Shown here: positions 1-11,486 of the stretch, in pieces
Layout of the letters: each line of letters opens with the position of its first letter
Position numbering within the stretch: the first letter of the stretch is position 1
Source of the DNA: Eucalyptus grandis
Taxonomy: Eukaryota; Streptophyta; Magnoliopsida; Myrtales; Myrtaceae
NCBI RefSeq assembly: GCF_016545825.1
Contig: NC_052620.1
Span: 10,168,001 to 10,232,000, forward strand
DNA: 64,000 nucleotides
Reading direction: 5' to 3'
Notes under the pieces: generated by a model
Told to the model about the DNA's origin: nothing
What the model saw: only the letters and a program-made list of their open reading frames with translations
Database searches by the model: none
Made by a program: the position numbers and the translations under genes

Positions 1-395
1 GCAGGGTTATTGCTGGTGCAGCCAATTTTTGCAATGCGACAGTTTGTAAAAACTGAATGCATGTCTTTTCAGTCTCCTTTGTGTTTTTCCCCTTGGTGGC
101 TGAAAGGTTTGGATTATACTCTATCTCATTGTACAATAATGTGCCTGAAACAATAATTTAGATGTTGTGGCATGAACTTTTTAGTTTTTCTCAACAATTG
201 ACCATTGGCTACTTATGCCAACTAGAAAAGCTACTTTGTGTAGCCAAAAAATTAAGAGAAATAGTTGAAGATGTTTGTTTCTACTGTTTCTCTGTAAGGA
301 TTTGTTTTCTGGTACTGATTCACCAACTAGGCCATGAGGACTCCCTAGTCCCTGGTTCTAATATTTGGATGGTGACATCTCCTGAATTTCTGTAG
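1..395 (+). other. Intron of the DUF630/632 gene (3' part)
   Basis: This stretch runs up to a TAG acceptor just before the first recognisable exon at 396. It is T-rich, has stops in all frames, and shows no conserved peptide. I read it as the end of an intron whose donor lies outside the window. A 77-aa open frame here (162-395) matches nothing I recognise and ends at the splice acceptor. Confidence 0.6.
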
Positions 396-1694
396 GCCAG
401 TGAATCTATTAGAAAGGAGTATGACAAAAAGTGTGACCAGCTTAGAAACCAATTTGCAAAGGATTGCAGTACCCATGTGATTGACAAAACGCGGGCTGTT
501 GTTAAGGATCTACATTCTCGGATACAAGTTGCCCTACACTCTGTTGATTCAATTTCAAAGCGGATCGAGAAGATGAGAGATGATGAGCTGCTGCCACAAC
601 TTGTCGAACTGGTTCAAGGGTGAGTAATGGATAGTCTGTTTCTTCTCTTTAGGGTAAAACTCGTGTATCACTTACTTACCACCATAATGTCAATTTGATC
701 AAAAAATGTTGCGTTTAAACTATATGCCTTTCATTTCTGTGCTGGCTAGTATTGGCTGATTGCCATTTTGCTCAAGCTTGAGGTTATGTGTTTGGCGGAG
801 TATTTGTTTCAGCATGGTACTTATCTAGGATCCATGGACTCTCAAATATCAAAATTTTTTACATTGCCATTTGAACATTTCAGACCTCTGATTCTTTTTC
901 TTCCACTTGTTTTTTATTTGATCTTGTTGTGTTCAAGCAGTCATATGATATATCATGATATGTCAATATGCAAATGGTGAAGATGTTGTGTGTATTACGG
1001 ATATAAGGAAACGTTAGATTGATGTCAGGTGCGGGCTTTTTATTGCAGATTTATCAGAATGTGGAAGGCTATGCTTGCATGCCATCATGCGCAATACATA
1101 ACGATCTCCTTAGCGTACCATTCCAAAGGCTGCTCGGGAATGTCACAAGGCGATGCGTGGCGGCTGATCATGGATCAGCTCCAGCAAGAGATTGAATGCT
1201 TTGGCTTGAGCTTTGCAAATTGGATGAACAGCCTCACGTCCTACGTCGAGGCCCTTAATGGTTGGCTCCAACATTGCATCATCCAGCCACCGGAGCGCTC
1301 CAGGCACCGACGGCAAGCGCTCGCTCCGCCCATATTCTCCTTGCTCCGCGAATGGGCTACAGGGATCAAGGAGCTGCCATCTAGTGAGCTCAATGATGCG
1401 ATTAGGAGCTTTTTGTCAGATCTGTACGATCTGACGGAGCACCATGCAGAATCACAGTGGAAGCAGAGGCCCTGCGACGGAAACAGTGGAGGATCGGAGG
1501 GACCAGATGAGGGGAAGACTGAATGCGCCCCATCCAACTTGAGCTGCATACAGACAAGCCTGACCAAAGTACTTGAGCGGTTGAAGAAATTTTCCGAGGC
1601 GTCATTGAAGATGTACGAAGATATTAGACAGAAAACCGAGACAGCCAGAGTTGCATACTCAAACTGCAAGCCTGCAAGGTCAAAGAGCGTGTAA
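396..1694 (+). CDS. DUF630/DUF632 (NRG2/bZIP-like) protein, C-terminal part
   Basis: The last two coding exons are present: 396-619 and 1049-1694, with a GT-AG intron at 620-1048. The first exon reads ASESIRKEYDKKCDQL and continues through a coiled segment with DKTRAVVKDLHSRI, SVDSISKRIEKMRD and LLPQLVELVQG. It splices in phase 2 into FIRMWKAMLACHHAQY. This is the conserved DUF632 core of the plant family that includes NITRATE REGULATORY GENE2 and the rice rolled/erect-leaf proteins. Members carry an N-terminal DUF630 with a myristoylation site and act in nitrate or developmental signalling. The final exon adds a long helical tail (WAT, LSDLYDL, ERLKKFSEASLKMYEDIRQK) and ends in KPARSKSV-stop, a normal C-terminus for the family. 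The N-terminal DUF630 part is outside the window. Which family member this is cannot be told. Confidence 0.9.
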
Positions 1695-1990
1695 AAGCGG
1701 GTTTGGATTTCCTCTCTATCTCATGCAGTAGATTTATCTTTTGTAAATTCGAAGCACCTATACCATGTCACTTCTCTTTAGTAAATAGTTTAGGAACTAG
1801 TTTTCTTGTGCAAGAGCCACCTGACACTAATCCCGCGAATTTCTTAAGACTAGATTGATCATTATGAGATGAGATTGGGCACATCAAAGTTTGAAGCTTT
1901 GGGTGGATGCTATTGTGTACTGTGCTGCAGTCTGCCGTGACTATTAAGTATAATCGGCGGCGGCGGCGGCGGCGTACTTTGCCATTACTA
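1695..1990 (+). other. Probable 3' UTR of the DUF632 gene with (GGC)n
   Basis: Directly after the stop codon there is unique, moderately AT-rich sequence with no open frame. A short GGC trinucleotide run lies at about 1955-1974. No canonical AATAAA was found, so the 3' end is not fixed. Confidence 0.4.
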
Positions 1991-3120
1991 GCGGAGTTGA
2001 AGTTGAGTGATCCGAAGAAGGGAAGGGAAAGGCTTCATGTATGTGATCAGTGCAGAAGAAACAAGAAATGAACAATGGGGTGTGAAGAGATAAACTGGGC
2101 ATGCAGTGGTTTTCATGACTGTTTTGTACCTTATATTGGGTAAATTGCTTAGAAGTTAGCTAAATTATGAAGTAGATATGTTATGTTCTCATATGGAGCA
2201 TGGTCTATCCATTAATATTATGAAATAGATATGTTATGTTCTCAGCAGTTGATGAGATCGAGCTTGTTTAATAAACTTAATTAGCATTGACTTAAACGAT
2301 TCAATTAAGCTAAAATTCCAGTGGCAAGTAAAACAAGAATTGCTTAGTTCATTCAATAGCAAAAATCATTGATGGCGACTAAAATCAAGTCATATTTAAT
2401 GCTAAAAGTCACCATATCTGGTAAGGAAACAAAAAAAATTACCTATTAATTTTCAGTTATCATCAAACAACACGGTATCCTATTTTTAGTACTTAATATT
2501 ATCAACACTTGAATTAGCACTTATTTTTCGGTTTAATTGAACAGGCCCGAGTTTCTTTCGAACTGTATTACTTATTGTGATTTTATAATTTATATAGTGC
2601 GCATTAATTTAATTTGAATGTTTGATGGGTCAACCATCCACTTCGAGGAGATAGGATGCCACAATCGTGATTTCGTTTGGTCATAGTCAACGTATATTCG
2701 TTATGGTGGGCAGGATAGCAAGAGATATATTCGAAATTCATAACTACATTTCTTATTCCACTTATTTTGCCGCCCCTCATATTTTCTTTATTTTGATTAT
2801 GCTGAATTAAATTAGTGTGCCGTGTGTACTACTCGAAGCTTGATTCAAGCAAGGAATTCGGGAAATTAGGGGTATGATATTGATAGCGTAGAGACCTCAC
2901 AAGTTTGCAAAATGAGGGGCAGTAGGGGCTTGCAAAAGGAGGAGCCTTTACCCCAATTGACAATTTCAAAAATTAGGATAACTATTCAAAAAATAGTAAA
3001 TTTGGTGGCCAATTCAGCCATAATTTTTCAATTTGACAAATTTGATCCTAAATTTTATAAAAAAATTTCCAATAAGTAGCCAGAAATAGCTTGGCATGGC
3101 AGTTCATTTAGTGTCGATCG
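1991..3120. other. Intergenic AT-rich DNA; weak half of a foldback-type repeat
   Basis: No gene is visible. At about 2950-3080 phrases such as CCAATTCAGCC and TTTTTCAATTTGACAAATTTGATCCTAAA recall the terminal arms of the foldback element at 62869-63643. This is probably a decayed fragment of the same repeat family. Confidence 0.35.
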
Positions 3121-3130
3121 TCTACATGGC

Positions 3131-3330
3131 CACAAGCAGGGGCATTCTCATGGGCAATCAAAATTTACATGTCTATGCTTAATAACTTTGTCATCGAAAT
3201 TTGAATATTGATTACTTGACTGCCAACAAGCGAGGGCATTCTGATAGACATTAAAATGTACATGCCTACACTTCATAAGTTCTGTCATGACGACTTTAAT
3301 ATCCATACCCTTTTTGTAACTTTCGTAAAA
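3131..3330. repeat. Degenerate tandem duplication, period about 94 bp
   Basis: The phrase CAAGCAGGGGCATTCT at about 3133 recurs as CAAGCGAGGGCATTCT at about 3227. Each is followed by matching blocks (AAAATTTACATG/AAAATGTACATG, CTTAATAACTTTGTCAT/CTTCATAAGTTCTGTCAT). Two units are visible, diverged by roughly a fifth. The short minus-strand open frame here follows the repeat and is unlikely to be a gene. Confidence 0.6.
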
Positions 3331-4684
3331 GCTCTTCATATGGTACGGACTATTGGTGGGGATGTTACTCAATTGCAATTATTTTTCAGAATCTACATAA
3401 TATCTCATGTGATTTCATAAACTCCACAGCATCATTTTGTCGTAACAACACATCTGGGGCCCTCAACAGCCTAAGGTTTATTCCGTGCACGCACGCATGG
3501 CCTGGGTTTATTCTATGTATTTCCATTCCCATGTCAGCGTGAAGAGGCAATGATCTAAAATGAATCTCGTACGTGTTTGCAAGCGGCCATCGATGCGAGT
3601 CAAGAAAAAAAATCAGATGCTTATCTTTGCAACCTGTTTTCTGAGTCACAGGACTGACCAAGCCACGTCAGTAAAACCTGTAAAGTACAAGAACCCTCGT
3701 GGTGCCCCTGGCAGCTTTTTCCATTCCTGAAGGAATCCTCCTTTGACTTTTAGGGCTTCCGAGCCTCGCCCGCTTTCACATTAGCTTTTGGCATCCGATG
3801 GCACCACTTTCTCCACCACTCCCTCTCTCTCTCTCTCTCTAAAGATAAAAGGTGAAGAGAAATGAGGAGATGATGATGCTAGGGAGGAATCATGAGAGGA
3901 TGAAGGAAAGAGTGGTGCAGGAGAACTTTGAGCTTTTTTGGGAGAGGATTCTTCTGTTGGTGATGGAACCTGCAGGGGTGACGCTTTTCAAGGGGGGTCT
4001 CTTTCCCGATGCGCATCAGTTTTCCTTCTTGGCAGTGTGAACCTGTCTTTACATGTTGAGGAGAAAGAATAAGAATATATTTGCCTTCGATTTTGATATC
4101 TGAGGTGGTGCAAACAGTCCCGGATTCCTTATCTCATGCGACCGGGGATAACATTATCATAAATTATCTAGGGTTCCTTCATTCCCCCTCTCCCCAATTT
4201 AGAGTGGTCCAATCCATGGCACATGTATGGGCTCTCTTTAATGTGATTATAGAACTGATAAAATTATCGATCTAACAAAGAAAATATGATCCGGTGATTA
4301 TCCACCTATATAATAAGGATTGCCATCGAAAATTTGCATGAATTTGCAATTGGGTTGTCACATGTGAAGTTTCAGGAGTTTAGTGCATGATTAAACGAAC
4401 AATTAGGCATGCGTTGGATTCTGATCGGACGTTCTTGTCAATATCTTCACTTCATATGCATTCCATTATGCTTTGATTTGTTTTAACCACCACTTTATCT
4501 CTTTTTCGTACCGTCACTTTCTCTCTTTCTTGAGGTTGTTTTTATATTTGCTATTACCCCCGTACCATGATAATGAACGATTTTGGACGCTCCTTCTAGA
4601 GATTTAATACCACTTTAGATCAATGATTATAAGAAAATATAGGAAAAGCACATTAAAACCCTTCCGAGTTTTTGTAACTTTACC

Positions 4685-4720
<36 letters not shown>

Positions 4721-5790
4721 CATAGACATGGCTTTGCAACTTTGCAAAGATTGTCTTGTCTCGACTGAAAAAGACCAAATTGCTTTTGCTTGAAAAATGT
4801 TTTTTTTTTTAAAAAAAACTAAAATTTCCAAATCCTTAGTAATGCCAACCCTAATCTCGTCGACGCCCACGGCTGTCAAATGCCACTCAACAATCTCCAA
4901 GAGCCATCCTCGTCTTTAGTGTCGCCGTCGCCACCCACGTTGTGCTTGACTATGATCTCAAATTGAGGTCTTTTCAAGGGGGTTGTGATATGAGGCCATG
5001 GAACGACAATCTTAGATTTAAGGTAGGAGAAAATTTGATCTCGTTATGTGTTCTTTATAGGGTTAAAAAGTCACTTACAGACGCTTCACAGCCAATCATT
5101 CTACAAAATGCTTTGGATATTTTGTATTAACATGATTGCTAGCATAGAGTTAGCTAATGTTTATTTTCCAGATACTATCAAATTTAAATCAAGCTTTCAC
5201 ATAAGAAGCTCTTGGTAGGGTTTATGTTGATAAACTTTTAAGTTGTGTACCCTAAAGAATGCCACTTTATCTAAAGTTCATATAATAATGCAGGCCATTA
5301 ATTGGAAACTTTGGCTCATGTTAAATACCTTCTTCACAAGTCAATTAGCGGTCAAAATTACTGTGGCGCGCTTCCGAAGTATTGTAAACATCCACCCTCT
5401 CCTTCACACTTCGATGCTGAATTAAGGGTTATCCATCCTTTTCATAAGAAAATATTTTGATTATATAATGTCATAACTTTTAAATATATTTCCCGCATCT
5501 TACCTTCCAAATTAGAGACGTAATCGTGTTTCCGTGAAGGGGAAGAGGATTATAAGAGAGGAATCGATGCATTAATAAATAATCATCCTTTCTTACTTGT
5601 CCCGTTATTTTATATATACATGAGTAAATAAATACACCGATATTTATGTCATCTTTGTCATAATTTTCAACTTTTCTTTCTTCAGTAAAAGCTTATGTCG
5701 ATGTCGTAGATTTTTCTTTTGGAACTTTAAGAAAAATTGAGTTCAGACGCTGTCATTTTTCCTATACATTCTAAACGCTCACGGATTCAG
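3331..5790. other. Intergenic; (CT)n at 3822-3841, T-tract at 4687-4718
   Basis: No recognisable gene. A CT repeat is followed by a 62-codon open frame (3852-4040, +, GTG or internal ATG start) rich in Glu/Arg/Met. It resembles no family I know and lacks support. Another minus-strand open frame (4604-4900) consists largely of the poly-T tract read as poly-lysine. Both look like chance frames. Confidence 0.4.
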
Positions 5791-6164
5791 ATTGATAAAA
5801 GACACAAGACTAAACGCTCGGTGACATATAAGTGAACAAAGCTTCAAGTACAATAAACCAGAGAACCTACTAAGACAGGCTGAAATTCCTCCATAGTTCT
5901 AGCCGGTGAGGGGAAAAAATTAACCAGCAGAACAGATGGAGAAATTCTCATAAGCTACCTGATGTAAAATGTAACCCCCCACCACTAAATGGCTCACTCA
6001 ACAGGGCTCCAACAGATGTCAAAAAATACCATCGTTGATGCCTCTGGAGACGCCATACCTAGAAACTGAGACAAGACTACTAGTAGACCAGCTTATGGAC
6101 ATGGAAGGACCTGAACAAAAAGGAAAACTAAGAGCATAGCAGAAACGTTAGAACGCGTGCAGGC
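5791..6164 (-). other. Probable 3' UTR/downstream of the AP2/ERF gene
   Basis: This is non-coding sequence immediately 3' of the AP2/ERF stop codon on the minus strand. It lacks repeats and coding frames. The polyadenylation site is not determined. Confidence 0.35.
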
Positions 6165-7214
6165 TCAAATAGCTGCCCAATCGATCTCGGCTGAAGGAAA
6201 CTTCTCCAAGTAGAAGTTCTCGATCTCAAACTGCGAGGGCGGGAAATCGAGCAACGCCAGGTTGGATTCCGGTGAAGAAGACCCCGCCACCGAGGACTCG
6301 TCGGAAAAGGCTGGCGAAGACACCGAATTTTCCACCTTGTAATCCTGCTCCGGGTACGCGAGATCGGCGTCGTATTCGTTCTTCAGTGCGACCTTGAAGA
6401 ATATTGCTTCGTCGGCTTCGGCGGCTGCATCGAAAGTCTCCATCGCCCTGTCTGGGAAAAAACAGGGCTCCCCTGTTTTCCCCTGCTTCTGTGAATTAGC
6501 TGCCAAGCTCTGACAAATCGCCTGGAGCTTTGCACAGACAGAGGAATGCAGGGGATTATAATCGCAGAGATATGAACCGCCGTCCCTCGAGCGAGGGAAA
6601 TTGAGCCGAGCGAAGTCTCCTCTGAGCTTGTACGCGGCTTCATCATAAGCCAGAGCAGCCTCCTCGGCGGTGTCGAAAGTGCCGAGCCAGAGGCGTGTCC
6701 TGTTCTTGGGAAGTCTGATCTCAGCCACCCATTTCCCCCAGTGCCTCTGCCTCACTCCCCTGTAAAGCTTGTTGGGTTTCGGAGGGACTCCCACCCGCTT
6801 CATTGGGAGGGCTTTTGGCCGGAGGAGATGGGGAGAGCCGTGGTGGTTTTGGTGACGACACTGGTCGAATTTTTCGTGGTGGAGAGGAGATTTCATAGCG
6901 GAAGCTAACCAAAGTTCTTGATTTTGACGTCGGAGTAGCATTTCGTCCTGGATATGTTGGATTTGAGAATGGGAGAGTCGGTTGAGCCCAATCGAGCCGG
7001 ATTGCTCGAGACCCATCGGGTTTAGTATCCAAGAGGAGCAAAGGTCAGGATTCAAATTAGGCTGTTGTTGTGGAAAGACCGAGTCACAAGATGATAATGA
7101 TGATAATGGAGAAGAAACAGGGGAAACACTTTTCATAAAAGGCTCTAGTGCTTTCATGAATTCCTCTCTAATGGGATCTGAGTTGCTATTGTAGAATTCG
7201 ACGGCTGCTGCCAT
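6165..7214 (-). CDS. RAP2-4: AP2/ERF transcription factor, DREB subgroup A-6 (RAP2.4-like)
   Basis: A single-exon frame gives 349 aa. It encodes a nuclear DNA-binding regulator of the DREB A-6 group, which acts in drought, light, ethylene and wax-related responses. The AP2 domain covers about residues 151-208, starting [19 protein letters not shown] and ending DFARLNFP, with WLGTF and the AAYKLRGD helix intact. DREB position 14 is Val and position 19 is Leu rather than Glu, as usual in A-6. Other family marks are the N-terminus [11 protein letters not shown] followed by [13 protein letters not shown], the LSxSQIQxIQ motif (about 80-89), [10 protein letters not shown] before the domain, [15 protein letters not shown] after it (about 224-238), and a C-terminal acidic EIDWAAI. 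The frame stays open upstream to 7412, but the family N-terminus begins MAAA, so I place the start at 7214. No in-frame stop or frameshift is seen. Confidence 0.95.
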   Translation of the reverse strand: MAAAVEFYNSNSDPIREEFMKALEPFMKSVSPVSSPLSSLSSCDSVFPQQQPNLNPDLCSSWILNPMGLEQSGSIGLNRLSHSQIQHIQDEMLLRRQNQELWLASAMKSPLHHEKFDQCRHQNHHGSPHLLRPKALPMKRVGVPPKPNKLYRGVRQRHWGKWVAEIRLPKNRTRLWLGTFDTAEEAALAYDEAAYKLRGDFARLNFPRSRDGGSYLCDYNPLHSSVCAKLQAICQSLAANSQKQGKTGEPCFFPDRAMETFDAAAEADEAIFFKVALKNEYDADLAYPEQDYKVENSVSSPAFSDESSVAGSSSPESNLALLDFPPSQFEIENFYLEKFPSAEIDWAAI

Positions 7215-7593
7215 TTCTCTCTGAACCAAAAACACGAGCAGCCAAAATTCAAGAAAGTTCTCGTTAGATCTAATAAGAAGGATCACCTGTTTCTTACCAA
7301 AACCAAAGGAACAGGCACGAACTTGTAAACGCAGAACGAGAAAACCAATTCGATGGAAGAGGTTTTCTTCACAAGCAAAAAGAAAGAGCGCACGCACAAG
7401 CCGAGGGTACAAGAAAAATAAACCCTCCCGGTCGAAAACAAAGCAAGAAAGAGCAAACGCAAAACCAGGACAGCAGAGTCCGTGAGACAGACGACGACAG
7501 AAAGGGATCGGAGAAGCGGGGGAAGTTCAGAGAGGGGGCTGAAGAAGAAGAAGAAGAAGAAAAATGATCACAGAGCGACTGCAAAGAAAGAGG

Positions 7594-7596
<3 letters not shown>

Positions 7597-7628
<32 letters not shown>
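7597..7628. repeat. (CT/GA)16 microsatellite in the AP2/ERF leader
   Basis: About 16 CT units lie on the plus strand, so the AP2/ERF leader transcript would carry GA repeats. GAGA tracts in plant leaders are bound by BBR/BPC proteins, which is a possible regulatory role. A second purine-rich tract (GAAGAA...) lies next to it at about 7541-7561. Confidence 0.75.
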
Positions 7629-7633
<5 letters not shown>

Positions 7634-7670
7634 TCTCATACCCTGCAATTTCTTCCCCTGCTTTGTGTCC

Positions 7671-7678
7671 TTATATAA
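7671..7678 (-). promoter_or_regulatory. TATA box candidate of the AP2/ERF gene
   Basis: Read on the minus strand this is GTTATATAAGG, a good plant TATA box. It lies 457 bp upstream of the start codon, with the GA-repeat leader in between. A leader of about 420 nt would follow. A leader intron is possible but not resolved. Confidence 0.55.
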
Positions 7679-7856
7679 CGAGTAAGCTTGGAACCCGCCT
7701 TATCTTAGATTCCTCGGTTTCTCTCTCTAACCACGATATTCGTTTGATCACATTTGTGTGATCCTGGGGCACCACGAAAATTGTTAGGATGGTCCGATTT
7801 ATTCGATCTAACGATCATAGTGTGCTGAGGTCATATGGACTCATTGCGTGAATAAT

Positions 7857-8791
7857 GTGGAAAATGAGACAAATAGTCCCTAAATTTTGATTTGATGTGT
7901 GATGTGATTTTTGAATTTTTAATTCATTCAACTTGCTTATTTGAACTATTCTTAAATATTCAATCTAATCCATGAACTTTTAATTTGTTCATTTTATAAT
8001 TATATTATTGCTTGGATTTTAGAGTATCTTTCAATTTCAATCCAATTCATAACTCAACAAAAGATACAAGTCTTTTATTAATTTTTAACCTTTTTTTGTC
8101 TTTTATAAATATTACGATAATTCCATTTAAATATATTTTATTTTAAGATCTTTATAGCGATAAAAAATATAACCTCATCTAGAGTTGAATCAAATTGATA
8201 TTTTTGCTATTTTCATTTCCTAAATTACATATTAGACTAAACTGAATTAAGAGAACACGAAACACAAAAAGTTGAAAATTTTATTCTATCTAAAAAGTTA
8301 GGATCAAGATGAAAATTAATGGAAGTACGACAAATCTATTATTAATTATCTTATGACAGTACCTATTTGTAAAATAAAAGGAAGATGGATCTAATATAAC
8401 TCTAAATGAGGTTAATTTTATTTTATTTTATTTTTACTCTTATAGAGATCATAAGTTAAAATATACTTAAAAGGAACTATAGTAATATTTATAAAGACCA
8501 AAAGGTAAAATAGTTAATAAAAAGATTGTTTATTTAGGAAATGAATTAAAATGAAAAGATATTCTAAAATATAAGCAATAATGTAAACATGAAAACTTGT
8601 TAATGGTACCTAAGATTTGATTTGACTTTGTTATCAAAAGTTAGGAAAACTAGATTGAACAAATTAAAAGTTTAAAATGCTATATTTGATATTTAGAAAT
8701 AGTTCAAGAATTGCATTGAATGAATTAAAAATCCAAAGATGATATTACACATTGAACCATTATTTATGGACTATCCGTGTCATGCACTCTA
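7857..8791. mobile_element. Foldback element (long inverted repeats, about 0.93 kb)
   Basis: The left half (about 7857-8190) is repeated as its reverse complement in the right half (about 8400-8791). Matching pairs include ATTTTTAATTCATTCAA with TTGAATGAATTAAAAAT, GAACTATTC with GAAATAGTTC, AATATTACGATAATTCC with GGAACTATAGTAATATT, and AACCTCATCTAGAGTT with AACTCTAAATGAGGTT. Arms are about 330-390 bp with a short centre. Both ends show an ATGA(G/C)AC start and are flanked by AATAAT (7851-7856 and 8792-8797), a possible target duplication, though AT-rich. There is no transposase. It is a non-autonomous DNA element that would fold into a hairpin. Confidence 0.8.
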
Positions 8792-8797
8792 AATAAT

Positions 8798-9336
8798 AAG
8801 TTCAAATTACTTTATTAGATCAATCTAATTACAACTTTGTGAGATTTAAATCAAGTTCCACTAAGAATGGGTTTCATCCATCCTATTAGTCTATTAGTTG
8901 AGAAGGAAATCCAAATAGCAATCATGTCACGTAGCAACAATATTTTGAGAACATGGTTTATAAAAAAACTTCACAATTCAAATGCAAAAGTTGATAGACA
9001 TGCATCTCAAGAGAATAATGAAATCGATTGGTTAGGGGATGTTGAGCACGTAATCGATTCCCAAAAAAATCTACGCAACCCCAAAAGTCAACGTTTGAGT
9101 AGAGGCACTATGGGATTTCCACCTCAGAGACCCTAAAAGGTTTGGTTTTAATTGTATCATAATGGATTTGATATTGGCCGTGGCGGCTCATCGATCCACC
9201 TAAGCCTACCTAAGCAAAATGGGCCAAAATGATGCTTTTAGATGAGATTGGACAAGACCATTCATTATAAAACTCAATCTAAGGTGAAAAACTTTTTATA
9301 CATACATATTTCTATCTAGTCATCACATTTAGTTCA
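8798..9336. other. Intergenic, nothing recognised
   Basis: AT-rich DNA with an 89-codon open frame on the plus strand (8867-9136). The frame has no recognisable motif and no neighbouring promoter or intron signals, so I do not call it a gene. Confidence 0.4.
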
Positions 9337-9950
9337 TTGGATTTGTGGACATTTCCATGCTCAAAAATCAAAGACGACTCCTTCCAACGAGGGCTTGGGA
9401 ATGAGGACACCACGCATGCTCTTACCACATACGCTCCCGCTACTGGCCAGGAGCAGCCGGGGTCGTACACGTGTCGCCGTCTCATTAGCCGAAACGGAGT
9501 GCTCCCGTGGACTTCACCTTTGGGAATCGAATGCTTGGTTTTGGGAGTATCCTTTCCTTCGCCGCTGTTTCCATCGGCACGCCACGCCGCGCGGGCCCCG
9601 CCGCCGCGCTCGATCGATCGCTCCCCCCCACCCTGTTTTTATCTTCGCAAGTGGAAAAAGGCATCCCGCGCTGATTCGGATGCTGACGTGTGAAGAACAC
9701 GCCACGCCAAGAGGTGGGACCCGCCGAGAACAACCTTGCTTTTCAAGCTCGATCTTTGTCCTGAGCTTACATCCTCAGATCTTGAAATTGTGCATTTGAA
9801 ATTGCGGGCTGCTGGCGTGTCGAGACTTGAAATTGCTTTTGAAAAATGTCTGCCTGCGTCTAGGCTAATTTGACCCTTCACTTTTCCTCCTCCTCCTCCT
9901 CTATTCCTTTGCTCAGCCACTCGTGACCATGGCGCTAGCACTCACCTTCT
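9337..9950. other. GC-rich island with G-box, possible relic promoter/exon
   Basis: Composition jumps sharply from the AT-rich surroundings to GC-rich between about 9400 and 9770. It holds a CACGTG G-box (9468-9473), GACGTG and several GCCGCC-like strings, and overlapping open frames on both strands (up to 134 codons, Arg/Pro-rich). The frames do not resemble a known protein and overlap one another, which is typical of GC-rich non-coding DNA. It may be a remnant of a promoter or first exon. Confidence 0.35.
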
Positions 9951-11480
9951 TCATCGGCTAAAAATCATCTAACGGAACTTTGATATAGGGTGACTTTATA
10001 TCACTAAGGAAAAGCTTAAGGTAAATGCCTATACAATAAATATAATTTGAGATTTTTATGACTTTTTTCCCACATTATTGCCGATCAAAGTAATTTAGGC
10101 TAGATTATGATATTGTCTTTTTCTGCAAATATATATTTATATAATAGCTGTATTTACCCAAAAAAAAAGTCACAAACTTTTGTTATTTAGACCCACTTTT
10201 GTTAATTTCTTATAAACAGGATGAGAAAGTCATCCAATTCGGTTTGAAACAAATTAGCGAGGTCTACAATGTTCTGGCATGTCGGCGAGAGTGATGTAAT
10301 CATTACCTTCTCTTTAACCATGCAATATCTTGATTATAAAGAAGTAAGAAGTAATTATGACTAGAGATTGATCTCTCGAAATACCCATAGAGACCACGGC
10401 AACAAAGGGTTGATTTTGGTGATGGTTTAACAAACATGGGACTTTTCGTATGTGTGGAATTTAAGTATATATGAATGCACGGATCATATCAATTATCATG
10501 ATTAACAAATCTAAATGAGTGGCTCGCAATAACTAGCAACCATAATCATCCTACCGGTTGATGGTTTAGTGAAATTACTATTAATTTTTCCTATGGACAA
10601 TAGTCAAATGCTAATCGAATGAAATCAATCAAGAATAACTAGACAAGAACTTGATTAGATGAGACGAGACAAGTGGAGTCGTGGGGAAATATGAGGGTTG
10701 CTGACGTGGAAAGGCATGGTGGGGAGAGGAGACCTGACCGTGGTTGGGTTAGTTTCAAACCATGGTTAAAGGCGTCACAATCATGCGACCATCGACGACA
10801 TGTGCGATAAAGTCGCATCTTATCGTATTCATTGCGGCGCAACCTCACGTTGGCCTCCTTTTTTCTGAGTGAGGACAAAAGGGTATTCAAGAATTTTTTT
10901 TCCCCATTGTTTCGTCTTTTCTATGGAGGGGGATTCTAGAGGCAGCGAATGGCAATTTGGCCACCTTTTTTTTTTTTTTTTTTTTCTGGTGTAGAATAAA
11001 GTGTCTCCAATTAACATTACTTTCGAAATAAGATATTGTGCTAAAAATTATAGATTCATCACATTTTGATATAAGTTGATTGATTTGAATAAATAGAAAT
11101 GTCATGAGATATCGTGTTTTTGTAATAGCTAATTTTTCTCTAAGCACTTGAACGAAAAGTTATTTTGAATGAAGATAATGGCTGAACATTGTTGCGAATG
11201 GTGCACTCAAATTTTGGAGTTGGTTCTATTATGATATATGTTAGGTACTTAACTTTAACAATGGTGATGTGATATCTGTCTTTGACTAGGCTGTAACTAG
11301 TATATACTTGGTTCTTTTATTTAAAAATTTCCATCTGATATACTCTTAAGTGAAAAGGATCACATGACCAATGACATGTTGAGGGTCACATCATTCTTTT
11401 CCAATTCATACATAGACAAATGATATTTTGTTCTTATTTATAAGTTTCTCTACATTGGATTTGAGTAGTGTTGATACTAA
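9951..11480. other. Intergenic AT-rich DNA
   Basis: No gene recognised. Short minus-strand open frames around 10639-11147 are built partly on a poly-T tract (10968-10985) and have no family resemblance. Confidence 0.4.
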
Positions 11481-11486
11481 AAGATG

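Noticed and set aside
4604..4900. 98-codon minus-strand open frame
   Set aside because: Its core is a poly-T tract read as poly-lysine; no motif, no homology recognised.
6383..6646. Open frames overlapping the AP2/ERF gene in other frames (also 6721-7041, 6982-7194)
   Set aside because: Shadow frames caused by the GC-rich coding sequence of the AP2/ERF gene.
7165..7412. N-terminal extension of the AP2/ERF frame to an ATG at 7412
   Set aside because: The extension is hydrophobic and unlike the family; relatives begin at MAAA, which matches 7214.
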